A stretch of DNA of 64,000 bases from positions 23,588,000-23,651,999 of the forward strand of contig NC_060890.1 of assembly GCF_014805685.1 (NCBI RefSeq). Reading direction: 5' to 3'. A model generated the notes under the pieces. That model saw only the letters and a list, made by a program, of their open reading frames with translations. It made no database searches and had not been told where the DNA came from. The DNA is from Silurus meridionalis (Eukaryota; Chordata; Actinopteri; Siluriformes; Siluridae). Made by a program: the position numbers and the translations under genes. Below are positions 11,246 through 22,724 of the stretch, piece after piece (positions within the stretch are counted from its first letter, which is position 1; each line of letters opens with the position of its first letter).

Positions 11246-11439
11246 TCTTAATTTAATGGAGACAATTCAGTAAGTATAAAATATACATGATACTTTTTCA
11301 ATGTCTTCTACACATTTTATATCATAAGTGTTCTTTTTATTAGTGTACATTTTTAGCTCAGGCTCTTTTAACTGTATAAAACATAAGAAATTCAACAATC
11401 TACACACATTTGTTTGGGTTGTTTTAAGTGATATTGAGG

Positions 11440-11770
11440 TCAGGTGGATCTAGATAAACAGCTGAAGATCCCTAGCAGAATATCATCTACACAACTTTGT
11501 CTCAGATTCCACCAATTGATTTTATTGGAGCTCACTGTGCACTGGAAGAGGCCAACAAGAGGGTTAGTTGAAGAGGGTAGAAAGCAAGGCTGGAAAACGC
11601 ATTGCGAGCCGTTGGATGTGGGCTGTAAAGATTTTGCAGGGCGTTCACTCTGTAAAATATTTACTCAACTAGGCATCACTGGGGAGGCAAAGAGGAAGGC
11701 GATTAGAACCGCAACTGAAGCCGCAGAAAAAGCCACTATCATGTTGTTAACTTGCTGTCCATGATGAAAA
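11440..11770 (+). pseudogene. LINE C-terminal fragment with restriction-like endonuclease resemblance
   Basis: The frame 11444-11764 contains LLELTVHWK, KQGWKTHCEP, VGCKDFAGRSLCK and ATEAAEKA. This resembles a C-terminal region found in teleost retroelements with a PD-(D/E)XK-like nuclease domain. The expected Pro-Asp part before LLELTV appears deleted. The exact clade is not clear to me, and it could belong to another retroelement type. Confidence 0.5.
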
Positions 11771-12480
11771 TGCAGATGTGGTAATGCACGTACCCAGGAC
11801 GATGTCTTTTGACACAAACATAGTCTAAATACCTTTTTTGTGGCATTTAGCATTTTTGATACCACCTTGTACTCGAAATGACAAACTTAGAGAGGAGGAA
11901 GATAAGACCCAAAGGGGGACAATTGTAAAGATTTGATGTGACTGACTTGCAAGCCTACATTGGCTTTCTCATTTTTACAGGAGTGTGCAAGTCAAAAGGA
12001 GACATTGCTCTCCCAATCTCAGCATCCCACACACTTTTAGACAACTCACCTCTTGACCTATAGACACCAGCAAGGATGGGTTAGGGATAAAGATAGGCAT
12101 GCAGATGCATGTTGTTCATCTTTTTCCACTGGTCACCGAAAACTCCCCTCAAGATTGATCATATCCAGAATAAATTTCTAAATTGTTAGGAATCAGCAGC
12201 TCAAAGGATGACCATGACTCACTGTAAATTGTGTGGGTCCTGGTACCATCCGTGTCATGTTAGCACCTGAGCGTGAGGGATCTCTTATTTGAGATAATTC
12301 AATATGTCCATTCTAAGACAAATAAGTCTGTGGGGTTGCTCCATTGGCTGATTGTGGGGCTTTTGTAGTGGCTGGCTCTTGGGCTGCTCCAGCAGCCATC
12401 TGTGGAGCTCCTTGTCGTGCATATTCTGAGTGAAGCCAATCTACGAATTTACTTCCATAATTTAAATTGATTTCTTATTA
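11771..12480. other. Stretch without recognisable gene
   Basis: No sustained frame and no known repeat signature recognised. It may be non-coding flank of the preceding retroelement fragment. Confidence 0.4.
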
Positions 12481-12488
12481 TCCTCATA

Positions 12489-13056
12489 TTACATTACACA
12501 TTACATTTATATAGCGCTTTTCTGCAGCACTCAAAGCACTTTACATATGAAAGGGGGGATTCTCCTCAACCACCACCAATGTGCAGCATCCACCTGGATG
12601 ATGCGACGGCAGCCATATTGCGCCAGATCGCCCACCACACACCAGCATATTAGTGGAGAGGAGATAGAGTGATATAGCCAATTAATATGAGGGGATAAGT
12701 AGTAGGCCAGCAGGCAAGTTTTTTTTTGTCCAGGATGCCGGGGCACACCCCTACTCATTTTTCGAAAGACATCCTGGGATTTTTTATGACCACAGAGAGT
12801 CAGGACCTTAGTTTAACGTCTCATTCGAAGGACGGTTCTTTTTTGACAGTATAGTGTCCCCGTCACTATACTGGGGTGTTAGGACCACCACAGACCACAG
12901 GGTGAGCACACCCTGCTGGTCTCACTAACACCTCTACCAGCAGCAACCTGGTTTTCCCCAGGTGGTCTCCCATCCAAGTACTGGCCAGGCTGAGCCCTGC
13001 TTAGCTTCAGTGGGCAAGTTGTCTTGGGCTACAGGGTGATATGGCTGCTGGCATAT
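12489..13056 (-). mobile_element. 5S rRNA-derived SINE (SINE3-like)
   Basis: On the minus strand the 5' end (13056 down to about 12945) is a diverged 5S rRNA. It keeps the internal promoter pieces GAAGCTAAGCAGGG and TACTTGGATGGGAGACC. A unique body follows, and the 3' end is a TGTAA-type tandem (AAATGTAATGTGTAATGTAA). This layout matches 5S-headed SINEs known from fish. It is not a functional 5S gene. Confidence 0.85.
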
Positions 13057-13171
13057 TCTGAGACACCTTTCTCTTCCACATCACTATGTGCCTGACTCTC
13101 TTTGAATATGAACTCTAAAGCCCTCTGACAGCTTTCTTTTGGTCATACTGATGGTGGAAGATTCTATACTG

Positions 13172-13172
<1 letters not shown>

Positions 13173-13246
<74 letters not shown>
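13173..13246. repeat. (TA)n microsatellite
   Basis: Uninterrupted TA run of more than 70 bp. Confidence 0.95.
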
Positions 13247-13250
<4 letters not shown>

Positions 13251-13399
13251 GTGTGTGTACTTAATAATCTGTCACAGAAAATAAGCCAAGGCCATTAAGT
13301 ATCAGGTAGAAAAAAAACTGTATTAGTACCATATTTCATCTTGTAGACATTTGAAACAGGACAATTCAACCAAAATAACATAAACAGGCTACACAGTGT

Positions 13400-13687
13400 A
13401 ACAAGTTTACTACACACACAATGACACTTTAAATCTTTTAACCAATCTTGTACTGTCATCTGAAAACAACCCCATTTATGGTATTGGGATTAAAAAAAGT
13501 TGTGTATAAATAATGGTGAGATGTGGCTTTAACAACTTTAGCTGTATCAGGAAATCTTACAACTATCACCTATAGGCAAGAAGATTGGACGAATCTCATG
13601 GGTGATTGATTGAGCACGTTATTACACACAATAACTTAGAGCTTAAAGGGAAACTAATATAGAAGAAGTCTTGAAAGCACCGGAGCT
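13400..13687 (+). promoter_or_regulatory. ART unit B promoter and non-coding leader exon
   Basis: TATAAATA at 13505-13512 follows a conserved ACAAGTTTACTACACACACA block. The leader exon runs from about 13537 to 13687, ending before GTGAGTATT. An IRF-like core AAGGGAAA lies at 13646-13653 within the leader and is shared with copies D and E. The leader splices 569 bp downstream to the start-codon exon at 14257. Function is inferred from the repeated structure. Confidence 0.7.
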
Positions 13688-13784
13688 GTGAGTATTATGA
13701 TCACATCACACCAAAAATATTATGGTATCTGATTTTCAATTTTTTCTCTTTCAAGAATTCTACATTTACAACAAAATTCTCCAT

Positions 13785-14195
13785 AATTTGTGGCACCTGT
13801 TAGTGGGTGGGATACATTTATTAATCAGCATATGAACATTTTGCCTTCAAAGTCAATGTGTTGGAAGCAGGAAAAATGGGCAGGCGTAAGGATTTGTGGG
13901 AGTTTATCAAGGACCAACATTTTTCTAGCTACTGTATCTCACATTGCTGAAGAAGTTAATGCTGTTAATGCTTGATGGATCACGACTGTTTTGGAAGCAA
14001 AACGGGGTCCAACATATTAGGCAAGTGCTCATGATGTAGTTTGCCTCGGTCGTCTAGACATCACAATTTGGCCCTTGTCAAACTCCCTCAAATGCCTACG
14101 CTTGCCCATTTTTCCTGCTTCGAACACACCAACATTGAGGACAAAATGTTCACTTGTTGCCTACTATATCCCACCTACTAACAGGTGCCATGATA
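13785..14195. repeat. Inverted-repeat element (foldback MITE) in intron 1 of copy B
   Basis: The left arm (GGCACCTGTTAG, then CAATGTGTTGGAAGCAGG, then AAAAATGGGCAGGCGTA) is met by its near reverse complement on the right (CTTGCCCATTTTTCCTGC, then ACCAACATTGAGG, ending CTAACAGGTGCC). The transcript would form a long hairpin. The same family appears once near 32690-32960 and once near 46395-46635. Confidence 0.75.
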
Positions 14196-14265
14196 AATGA
14201 TAGTTCATTATTCTAATGAGTAAATATATATAAACCACAAAACTAAATTTTTTTAGATTAAAAAA

Positions 14266-15108
14266 ATGACAGCTGTGAAGTTCTCCAGCACCGGCAACAA
14301 CATCGTCGCTGCACTTCTCATTATTTTCACTGTTTGCTGCCAAGTGGTAAGTTTTTGTCTCCATTAAAAGTGAACAGACTTTTTTAATCACTAGTTTTGC
14401 ACAAACCATGTTTTTTCTTTATTTGTTTAATAGAAACTGTCCCGGACATCAAACTCTGGATATAAACTGGACATGGCAAAAGATTCTGTCGATGATCAAT
14501 TCATAGGCTGTGAGAAAACAATGTTCTACAAGATTAAACAACAGATTCTACCTAAAGAGTTCAAATTTGATGTAGGTTTTACTACAACTTGGAACAAATA
14601 CAAGAACATTCCGGATGATTTTAAAAGGATAATAAAAGTCTACACATCCCCTTATGGGTCTTATTCAAAGCTGAATAATGCTGTGGGCTCAGGAAGGCCA
14701 AAATATAAAACACATTTCAATTATAAAGCCTACCATTTCTTGCTAACACGCGCTATACAAAAGTATCAAGTGAAGCAATGCACTAATGTTTTCCGGTGGA
14801 CCAAGGTTAATTTTGATTCAGCTTTTCGTGGTCAGCAGATGAGATTCGGCAGGTTTGCGTCAACTACACTTAAATCTAACTTGCCTGGATTTGGTACAAA
14901 GACCTGTTTTAAAATTAGAACCTGCTTTGGTGCATACATATCCAGTATGTCTGTGTTCCCTAATGAGCAAGAGGTGCTAATCCCACCTTATGAAAAATTC
15001 ATAATCACAAATGTTATGTATAACACAATGAATTGCAGGATTGTTTACACTCTACAGAGCACTGGCAAATTTAGTAATATGAACTGTGCGCTGCTGAAAA
15101 ATTATTAA
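14266..15108 (+). CDS. Ecto-ADP-ribosyltransferase copy B, intact, predicted secreted
   Basis: Paralogue of copy A with the same family role (arginine mono-ADP-ribosylation outside the cell). Exons 14266-14346 (signal peptide, 27 residues, one Lys shorter than A) and 14434-15108 give 251 residues; donor GTAAGT and acceptor TAG are consensus. The signature is complete: Arg in NVFRWT (residue 148), ASTT in place of STS with the key Ser kept, and E205-Q-E207 before VLIPPYE. The frame ends KNY-stop at 15106 with no donor at that point, and an AT-rich spacer of about 140 bp separates it from a decayed anchor exon. It is therefore expected to be soluble, like mammalian ART5. No inactivating change is visible. 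Confidence 0.9.
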
Positions 15109-15390
15109 AATATAAATAAAACACTTAAAAAAAGCTTGTTTGAAATGCTCCTTGCTAATTAGAAGAACTCTTGATTGTTGTATCATTAATATTATTATCA
15201 TTATATTTTTATCATTAGCTTTAATAATAGGTTAAAAAATATAAAATATTATATTATGTATATCCACATTTTCTCAGTGCTCTGTGAGGTGATTTTCTGT
15301 TGCTGAAATTTCTATTAATTTCTATTCAATATTAGATATATTGTATCAACAATTAACTTTTTAAAATGTATTTGTTCGTCACTTATTCAG

Positions 15391-15560
15391 CTTTTCTGAA
15401 GTCAAAGTCAACATAATCATCCTCATTTTATTGTTAAGGTCGTCCTTTTGTTTTTCCTGGTCCCAGAGAATTTTATTAATTGTAAATGTCCAAGATTCTA
15501 TGACTACTGGCCATTTTGCAGGTAGCGCATATCAACCTGAGCTGGTTTGGGTGTAGCATG
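15391..15560 (+). pseudogene. Decayed GPI-signal exon after copy B
   Basis: The acceptor ACTTATTCAG is followed by FSEVKVNIIILILLL in the frame homologous to the copy A anchor exon. The frame then runs on into polar sequence before a stop. The upstream donor of this intron has decayed to GTATAT and lies outside the coding frame of copy B. Confidence 0.6.
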
Positions 15561-15923
15561 CGGTCATTTAAACCAATTTGAGTTACAGGTGTTGAACTGA
15601 ACTCCTTCAAACATTTTGCCTTGGGTCAGCACAAGCTTACATGGAGCCTATTGTGATAATACATGTGAAACAAAAAGCTTACAATGTCTAATTCTGCAAA
15701 TTAATATTCAATTGTTTTTGTTGTATGCAAATCTTGTGGCCTTTCTGCCGTTATTGATTTATTTTTTTGTTTATTGATCTGAAATGTTTTTATAAATTTT
15801 CTTTTCATTTAAATTTCAGCTTAAAAAAGATTTAAAAAAAAGTCATTGTCTCTTTCGTCTATCATTTGACAGGCAGTTTTGGTTGCTTTATTAGAAATAA
15901 ATGTTGTCTTTGTTGTCCCCCCA

Positions 15924-15925
<2 letters not shown>

Positions 15926-15970
<45 letters not shown>
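15926..15970. repeat. (CA)n microsatellite
   Basis: CA run at the 3' boundary of unit B, in the position corresponding to 9980. Confidence 0.95.
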
Positions 15971-15971
<1 letters not shown>

Positions 15972-17077
15972 CCACCTCCATGGTCTTCCTCTTTTCCTCC
16001 ATCCTGGTGGCTCCATCCTCAGCATTCTCCTACCGATATACCCCATGTCCCTCCTCTGCACATGTCCAAATCATGTCAATCTCACCTCCCTCACCTTGTC
16101 TCCAAAATGTCCTACATGTGCTGTCCCTCTAATAAACTTGTTTCTAATCCTGTCCATCCTCGTCCTTTCCAACGAAAACCTCAACATCTCATTTACATTT
16201 ACATTTACATTTACATTTGCGGCATTTAGCAGACGCCCTTATCCAGAGCGACGTACAAACGTGCTTTAAATCTCTAATAGTGAATAAATCTACACTGGTA
16301 CGCAAGAATACAAACTCAATATAAATATAACTCGAATTCTACAAACTTGGAAAGTGCTAATTTAGGTATTTCAGGAAGAGGTAGGTCTTCAGTCGTCGCT
16401 TAAAGATAATCAGGGACTCTGCTGTACGGACATCTAGGCGAAGTTCATTCCACCACCTCGTTGCCAGAACAGAGAAGAGCCTTGAATTGTACTTACCTCT
16501 CATTCTGAGAGAAGGTGGTACCAGTCGAGCAGTGCTGGAGGATCTCAGACAGCGTGGTGCAGTGCGAGATGTGATGAGGTCACTGAGGTAAGATGGTGCT
16601 GGTCCATTTTGGCCTTGTAGGCAAGCATCAGTGTTTTGAATCTGATACGTGCAGCTACTGGAAGCCAGTGAAGGAGCGCAGCAGTGGGGTGGTGTGGGAA
16701 AACTTGGGCTGATTGAACACAAGTCGTGCAGCTGCGTTTTGGATCATTTGCAGTGGACGAATAGCGTTCAGGGGAAGACCTGCCAGCAGAGAGTTGCAGT
16801 AGTCCAGTCTTGAAATGACAAGAGACTGAACAAGCAACTGGGCAGACTGTATGGACAGAAATGGTCGAATCCTTCGGATGTTATAGAGAAGAAATCGACA
16901 AGAACGAGCAACATTAGCGACACGTGGGAAAAAAGACAGTTCATTGTCCATAGTTACCCCAAGGTTACGAGCAGTGGCTGAAGGGAGAGCAGAGAGTCAT
17001 GAAGTGTTATTTGTAGATCTTGACCTGGAGATGAATCACCTGGGATGACCAGCAGTTCTGTTTTGCTGGGGTTGAGT

Positions 17078-17956
17078 TTAAGTTGGTGAGCCCTCATCCA
17101 TAAAGATATGTCTGACAAGCATGCTGAGATCCGAGCGAAGCTGTGGTATCTGATGGAGGAAAGAAAAGATGAGTTGAGTGTCATCTGCATAGCAGTGATA
17201 AGAAAACCCATGTGAGGATATGACTTCACCAATGGAGTGGGTATAGAGGGAGAAAAGGAGGGGACCAAGTACCGAGCCTTGTGGGACACCAGTGGTGAGT
17301 CTGCATGGGGCAGATGTGGATCCCCTCCATGTTACCTGGTATGAGCGACCTTCCAGGTAGGAAGCAAACCATTCCCATGCTGTTCCGCAGATACCAAGGC
17401 TCTTGAGGGTTGACAAAAGTGTCTTGTGGTTGACTGTGTCAAATGCTGCTGAAAGGTCCAGAAAGATAAGTACAGATGACAGCTTGGCTGACCGAGCAGC
17501 ATGTAGTTTCTCAGAAACAGCCAATAGGGCCGTCTCTGTGGAATGTGCCGCTTTGAACCCAGACTGGTTCGGATCGTGGAGGTTGTTCTGTGAGAGATAG
17601 ACAGACAGTTGGTTAAAAACAGTGCGTTCCAAAGACTTAGAAAGAAAGGAAAGGAGTGATACCGGTCTGTAGTTGTTGATGTCTGATGGATCCAGAGCCG
17701 GTTTCTTCAAGATAGGAATGACCCTTGCTTGCTTGAAGGTAGTTGGTACATAGCCAGATGTTAATGACCCATTGATGATTGTGGAGATGAAGGGCAGGAG
17801 ATCTTGCGTGATGGTCTGGAGCGTAGTTGAAGGGATTGGATCCAGAGGACAGGTGGTGGGATTGCAGGATCGGATGACTTGCAGTATCTCATCTTCTGTT
17901 AAGGTTGAGAAGCTTGACAGAGACGTAGTGGATTGTTGGCTGTGTTGTGTAATCAT
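17078..17956 (-). pseudogene. L2-type reverse transcriptase segment
   Basis: A 292-residue open stretch holding the RT core: NNYRPVSLLSFLSKSLE, FLDLSAAFDTVNH (first catalytic Asp), TTGVPQGSVLGPLLFSLYT and CYADDTQL (the YADD box). The order and spacing fit the CR1/L2 group. It lies in the middle of the LINE, with the endonuclease upstream at 18565-19258 in other frames. The polymerase core itself is open, but it is disconnected from its neighbours by frameshifts. Confidence 0.85.
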
Positions 17957-18564
17957 TGTTGGAGAGGAAGTGAAGGTCTGGCAGATTTTCCTAATCTTCT
18001 CATCATAGAAGGAGGCAAAGTCATTAGCAGTCAGGAGGATGGAGCAGGTGCAGCAGGGGGGTTTAGTAGAGAAGAGAAGATGTTGTGAAGCTTACGAGGA
18101 TCTTGTGCAGAGGCCTCAAGCTTTTCCTTGTAGAAGGCAGTTTTGGCAGAAGTCACCTCAAAGAAAATTTGGTCAGGAGTGCACGGTAAGATGAGAGGTC
18201 TACATCAAGTTGTGATTTTTTCCACTTCCTCTCTGCAGATCGGAGTTCTCGTCGATTACTGCGCAAAACTTCTGACAGCCACGGTGTGGGACAAGAAGTC
18301 TTCTTGGGTCTTGTAGTCAAGGGACAAAGGAGGTCCATGGTTGAGGAAAGAGATGAGAGGAAGGAGTCCGTAGCAACGTCTAAGGGTAGAGAGGAAAAGG
18401 AGACGGGTCAGGAAGAGATGAAAGAGTACATGAAGTTACAGAGGAGGGAGATAGAGTGAAGGTTAGGACGGATAAGAGAGACATGTAAATTATTTTTAGG
18501 TTGAATAGGAAGAGTGATTAAAAGGAAACCAGGTGATGATCAGAGATTGGAAGTGGAGTGGCAG

Positions 18565-19258
18565 TCATGTCTGTAGCTGGAGTAGGACGGTGAAAACCAG
18601 GTCCAGGACATTTCCTCCCTTGTGTGTTGGAGGGCAGCTGTTAAATGTCAAGGAGAAGGTATTCAGAAAAGGCAAGAGGCAAGATGACTGAAGTTTGTCG
18701 GATGGGAGGTTGAAGTCACCAAGAACTGTCAGAGGGGTGCCGTCAGAGGGGAAAGTACTGAGGAGCGTGTCCATCTCTTCAGGAAGTCCCCAAGGGGCCA
18801 GGAGGGCGGTAGATGACAATGATGAAAAGGTTGATTGGAGAGGTAACTGAAACTGCATGAAATTCAAAAGAAGAGATGGTTAAATGAGACAAAGGGAGAG
18901 GTGTGAAACACCATCTCCGTGATAAAAGTAGACCTGTACCACCACCTCTGCCAATTTCTCTTGGTGAATGAGAGAAAGCATAGGCAGAAGACAGAGCAGC
19001 TGGTGTAGCAGTGTTCTGTGGGGATATCCAGGTCTCAGTAAGTGCCAGAAAGTCAAATGTGTAGTGGGAAGCCAAGCCTGTGATGAAGTCAGCTTTCCTT
19101 ACAGCAGACTGACAATTCCAGAGCCCACCTACCACCGCTGTTTGAGATTGAGACAACAGGGAAGGGTAGATGAGGTTACTGACGATGTGACATCTGTTCT
19201 GTGGATAGGAACGTCTGTGTCTGTAAGAGATTACTACAGAGATGGGTTTGAGGCACAT
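18565..19258 (-). pseudogene. L2-type APE endonuclease segment
   Basis: Two overlapping frames carry LWNCQSAVRKADFI, LALTETWISP, GRGGGTGLLLS, IVIYRPPGPLG and VLGDFNLPSD, the ordered motifs of apurinic-like LINE endonucleases (TETW, YRPP and GDFN). A frameshift near 18780-18860 splits the domain. Confidence 0.8.
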
Positions 19259-22117
19259 GACTAATCTCCCAGTTTGAGATCAATGTGGTTTTAAAGTAAG
19301 AAATAGTATAAATAGGACTTTCTAAATAACACTAAGAGTTACTGACTTTAAGGGGGTTACCTACTTGTGGGGACTACCTACTACCGCTACAGACCGCTAC
19401 AGGTGCGCCTTCAATATAAGTGAGTAAGCCCTACCCACAATTCACACCTCAAGTGAGACTGAAACTACTCTTGATTAATCACCTGACCAAGCTAATAAGC
19501 ACAGACCAACACTCTAGAATCAACTGAGTTAAATAGATATACAAAGTTAGAATCCTACCTTACCAGAAGAGAGTAAACATCTCCAACTCCACATCATGTC
19601 TTTTAGACAATGCCACTGTCTTAACACCATACAACATCGCAGGTCTCTCCACAGTCCTATAAACTTTCTCTTTCACTCTTGCAGATACCCTTTTATCACA
19701 AATCACTCCTACTACTCTTCTCCACCCACGTCTGCACTCTTTTCTTCACTTCTCTAACACACTCTTCATTAATTTGCACTTTTGAACCCAGGTACCTGAT
19801 CTCCTCCACCTTCTCCACCTCTTCTCCCTGCAACCGCACCACTCCACTGCCCTCCCTCTTCTTCACACACATGTATTCTGTCTTACTCCTACTAACTTTC
19901 ATTCCCCTTCTCTCCAGCGCATACCTCCACCTCTCCAGGCTCTTCTCAACCTGCTCCACACTCTCACCACAAATCATAATATCATCCGCAAACATCATAG
20001 TCCATGAAGACTCCTGTCTGACCTCTTCCGTCAACCTGTCCATCACCACTGCACACAGGAAAGGGCTTAGAGCCGATCCTGATGCAGTCCAACCTCCAAT
20101 TTGAAACAGTCTGTTATTCCTACTGCACACTTTACTGCTGACGCACTGTCCTCATACAGTACCAAAAGTGTGCTTTGTCTAAATCCACAAACACACAATG
20201 CAACTCCTTCTGACCTTCTCTATACTTCTTCATCAACATTCTGAAAGCAAATAATGCATCTGTGGTGCTCTTCCTCTGCATAAAACCTGTTGCTCACAGA
20301 TGGTCACCTCTTCTTTCAGCTTGGCTTCCACTACTCTTCCCATAACTTCATGGTGTGACTGATCAACTTAATTTCCCTGTAGTTACTGCAGGTCTGCCCA
20401 TCTCCCTTATTCTAAAAGATCAGTACCAGCACACTCCTTCTTTATTCCTCAGGCATCCTCTCACCTTCCAAAATCCTGTTAAACAATCTTGTTAAAAACT
20501 CCACTGCCATCTCAGCTAAACATCTCCATGCTTCTACCGGTATGTTATCTGGTCCGACTGACTTTCCACTTTTCATCCTCTTAATTGCTCTCACTTCATC
20601 CTTACTAATCCTATGCACTTCCTGCTTAACCAACTCCACACCACATCTCTCTCTCTCATTTTCCTCGTTCATCAGCTGCTCAAAATACTCCCTCTCAATA
20701 CACTCTCCTCACTAGTCAACACATTTCCATCTACATCCTTTATTGCTCTAACTTGCAGCACATCCTTCCCAGCTCTGTGTCTCTGCCTGGCCAATCGGTA
20801 CAAATCCTGTTCTCCTTCCTTAGTGTCCAACTTCTCATACAGCTCTTCTTATGCCTTTTCCTTGGCTTTCGGCACATCTCTCTTTACCTGCTGCCCCATC
20901 TCCTTCTACTCCTGTTTACTTTTCTCATCACTCTGTCAATCCAAATTCTGTTTTCTGTTTCTGCTTTGTCTTCCTTTCTATTTCCAGATATCGCACCAAG
21001 TACCTTTCTAGCTGTCTCCTTTTTCACTTCTGCAGTAGTTGCCCAATCATCCAGCATCTTAATAACTCCACCTAGCCCCTGTCTGACCTCTTTCCTGAAT
21101 CTCACACTAGAGTCTTCCGCCTTCAGTTTCAACCATCTTATTCTTCTTTCAGTCTTCACTCTCCTCCTCTTCTTTTTCACCCCCAAAACCATCCTACAGA
21201 CCACCATCCGATGTCTAGCTACACTGTCCCCTGACAACACCTTACAATCTCCATTCTCCTTCAGGTTGCATCTCCTACATAGAACATAGTCCACCTGTGT
21301 GCACCTTCCTCCACTCTTATACGTCACCCTATGATCCTCCTTCTTCTTAAAATAAGTGTTTACCACTGCCATTTCCATCCTTTTAGCAAAATCTACCACT
21401 ATCTACCCCTCCACATTACTCTTCTTAAAGCCATACCTACCCATCACCTCCTCATCACCTCTGTTCCCTTCACCTACATGCCCATTGAAATCCGCCCCAA
21501 TCACTATGAAAGATTAATTTCTAGGTACACCTTCTACCAATTCATCCAACTCACTCCAGAATTTTTCCTTTTCCTCCATCTCACAACCCACTTGTGGAGC
21601 ATAAGCACTGATGACATTTATCATCGCCCCTTCAACTTCCAGCTTCACAATCATTACCCTATCAGAACGTCTCTTCACCTCCACTACACTCTTACTGTAC
21701 TCTTACTTCAGAATCACCCCTACACAATTTCTCTTTCCATCCACACCATGAAAGAACAGTTGAAACCCACCTCCAATGTTCCTGGTTTTACTCACTTTCC
21801 ACTTGGTCTCCTGAACACACAACATATCTAGCTTTCTCCTCTCCATCATATCAGCTACCTCCCTCCAACCCTAACCTCCACTCTCCTACAGTTCTCCTTT
21901 CCCTGCTGTCTCTGTAGACGTCTTTTTCCTCCCCTTTTCCACCTTTGGTACCCTGTTGGCTTAGGATAAATGTGGGGGTCGTTGGTCACCTGGGCCTCAA
22001 CCGATCTGTTATGAAATTCTCTTTTGTGATCCACATATTTGATTTAGCGCATGTTGTACGCTGGATGCCCTTCCTAATGCAACCCTCTCCATTTATCCAG
22101 TGTGTGTGTGTGTGGGG

Positions 22118-22590
22118 GGTACTCGTGACAGCCTCATATCATTCTCTGGTTCTAGCCTTGCCCTGTACTTGTTCTTTAGATATGCCAGTGTGGAAAAACC
22201 GCTCTCATAAAGGTAAAATACACCTCAATGCTTTTACTGTAAGCTTATTATTAGCACACTGTATTGAATGACATAAATGGAGAAAACCAAATAGTGCTCT
22301 CCCACATAATTTAAGTTTGTAGATGCAAAATGCCATGGTTTAAAAAAAAGAATTGTATTGTTCACTAAAACATACTGCTAAACGCTGTGTCAGTTTATCT
22401 TGTGTCAGTTTGAATATTTTAGATATTTTTATTAAATTCAGTTTACCCACTAATGTGCAAATATTCTGGAAATGTTTGGAAAAATAAATTATGGAAAGAA
22501 AAGTGATTTTAATAGTGAAATGATGTAGGCTGTCACGGACCACATGCAATGCCGCTGCAGACCACCGGTTAAAAACCCCGGTCTTAGAGC
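22118..22590 (-). mobile_element. hAT transposon remnant
   Basis: The minus strand of 22128-22210 reads YESGFSTLAYLKNKYRARLE, the C-terminal dimerisation signature of hAT transposases. The element's presumed 5' end at about 22585 contains ACCGGTGGTCTGCAGCGGC, typical of hAT terminal regions. Most of the transposase is deleted and the 3' end is cut by the neighbouring RTE copy. Confidence 0.65.
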
Positions 22591-22724
22591 GTTACTGTTA
22601 CTGACTGAAAAACAATTGTATAGAAAATTCTCATACAATGTTTTCTTTTAATAAGCTCCTTACTGAAACTGATTAGTAATTTCAAATATTGTGAAATATT
22701 ACTGCCATTCCGTTGACAAGTACT

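Larger units (their letters stand above)
16191..19575 (-). mobile_element. L2/CR1-type LINE inserted in the RTE copy
   Basis: The insert is bounded by the 8-bp duplication AACATCTC (16183-16190 and 19576-19583). On the minus strand it has a 5' UTR, an APE-like endonuclease (about 18565-19258), reverse transcriptase (17078-17956), a C-terminal region (16357-16951) and a 3' end GGCAAATGTAAATG with (TAAATG)-type repeats. The 3' hallmark TCCAGAGCGACGTACA also occurs in the copy at 33100. Frames are broken at several points, so this is a near-full-length but dead copy. Confidence 0.85.
15970..22105 (-). mobile_element. RTE-clade LINE on the minus strand, split by an L2-type LINE
   Basis: The 3' part (15970-16190) and the rest (19576-22105) align end to end with the RTE copy at 49220-52339 once the 3.4 kb insert is ignored. 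The minus strand from 22105 downward shows the 5' UTR, endonuclease stretches (VDFAKRMEMAVVNTYFKKKE near 21340-21399), the pre-RT region, and RT pieces (SALSPFLCAVVMDRL and MMFADDIMICGES near 19960-20070). Frameshifts and stops are many, and the final 3' tail is replaced by the CA repeat, so it is inactive. Confidence 0.85.

Noticed and set aside
12945..13056. Functional 5S rRNA gene
   Set aside because: Many substitutions, no T-run at the expected end, and direct continuation into a SINE body.
21331..21831. 166-codon plus-strand frame in the RTE region
   Set aside because: It is antisense to the RTE endonuclease coding strand; the same holds for other plus-strand frames at 19679-21289 and minus-strand frames at 49826-51397.
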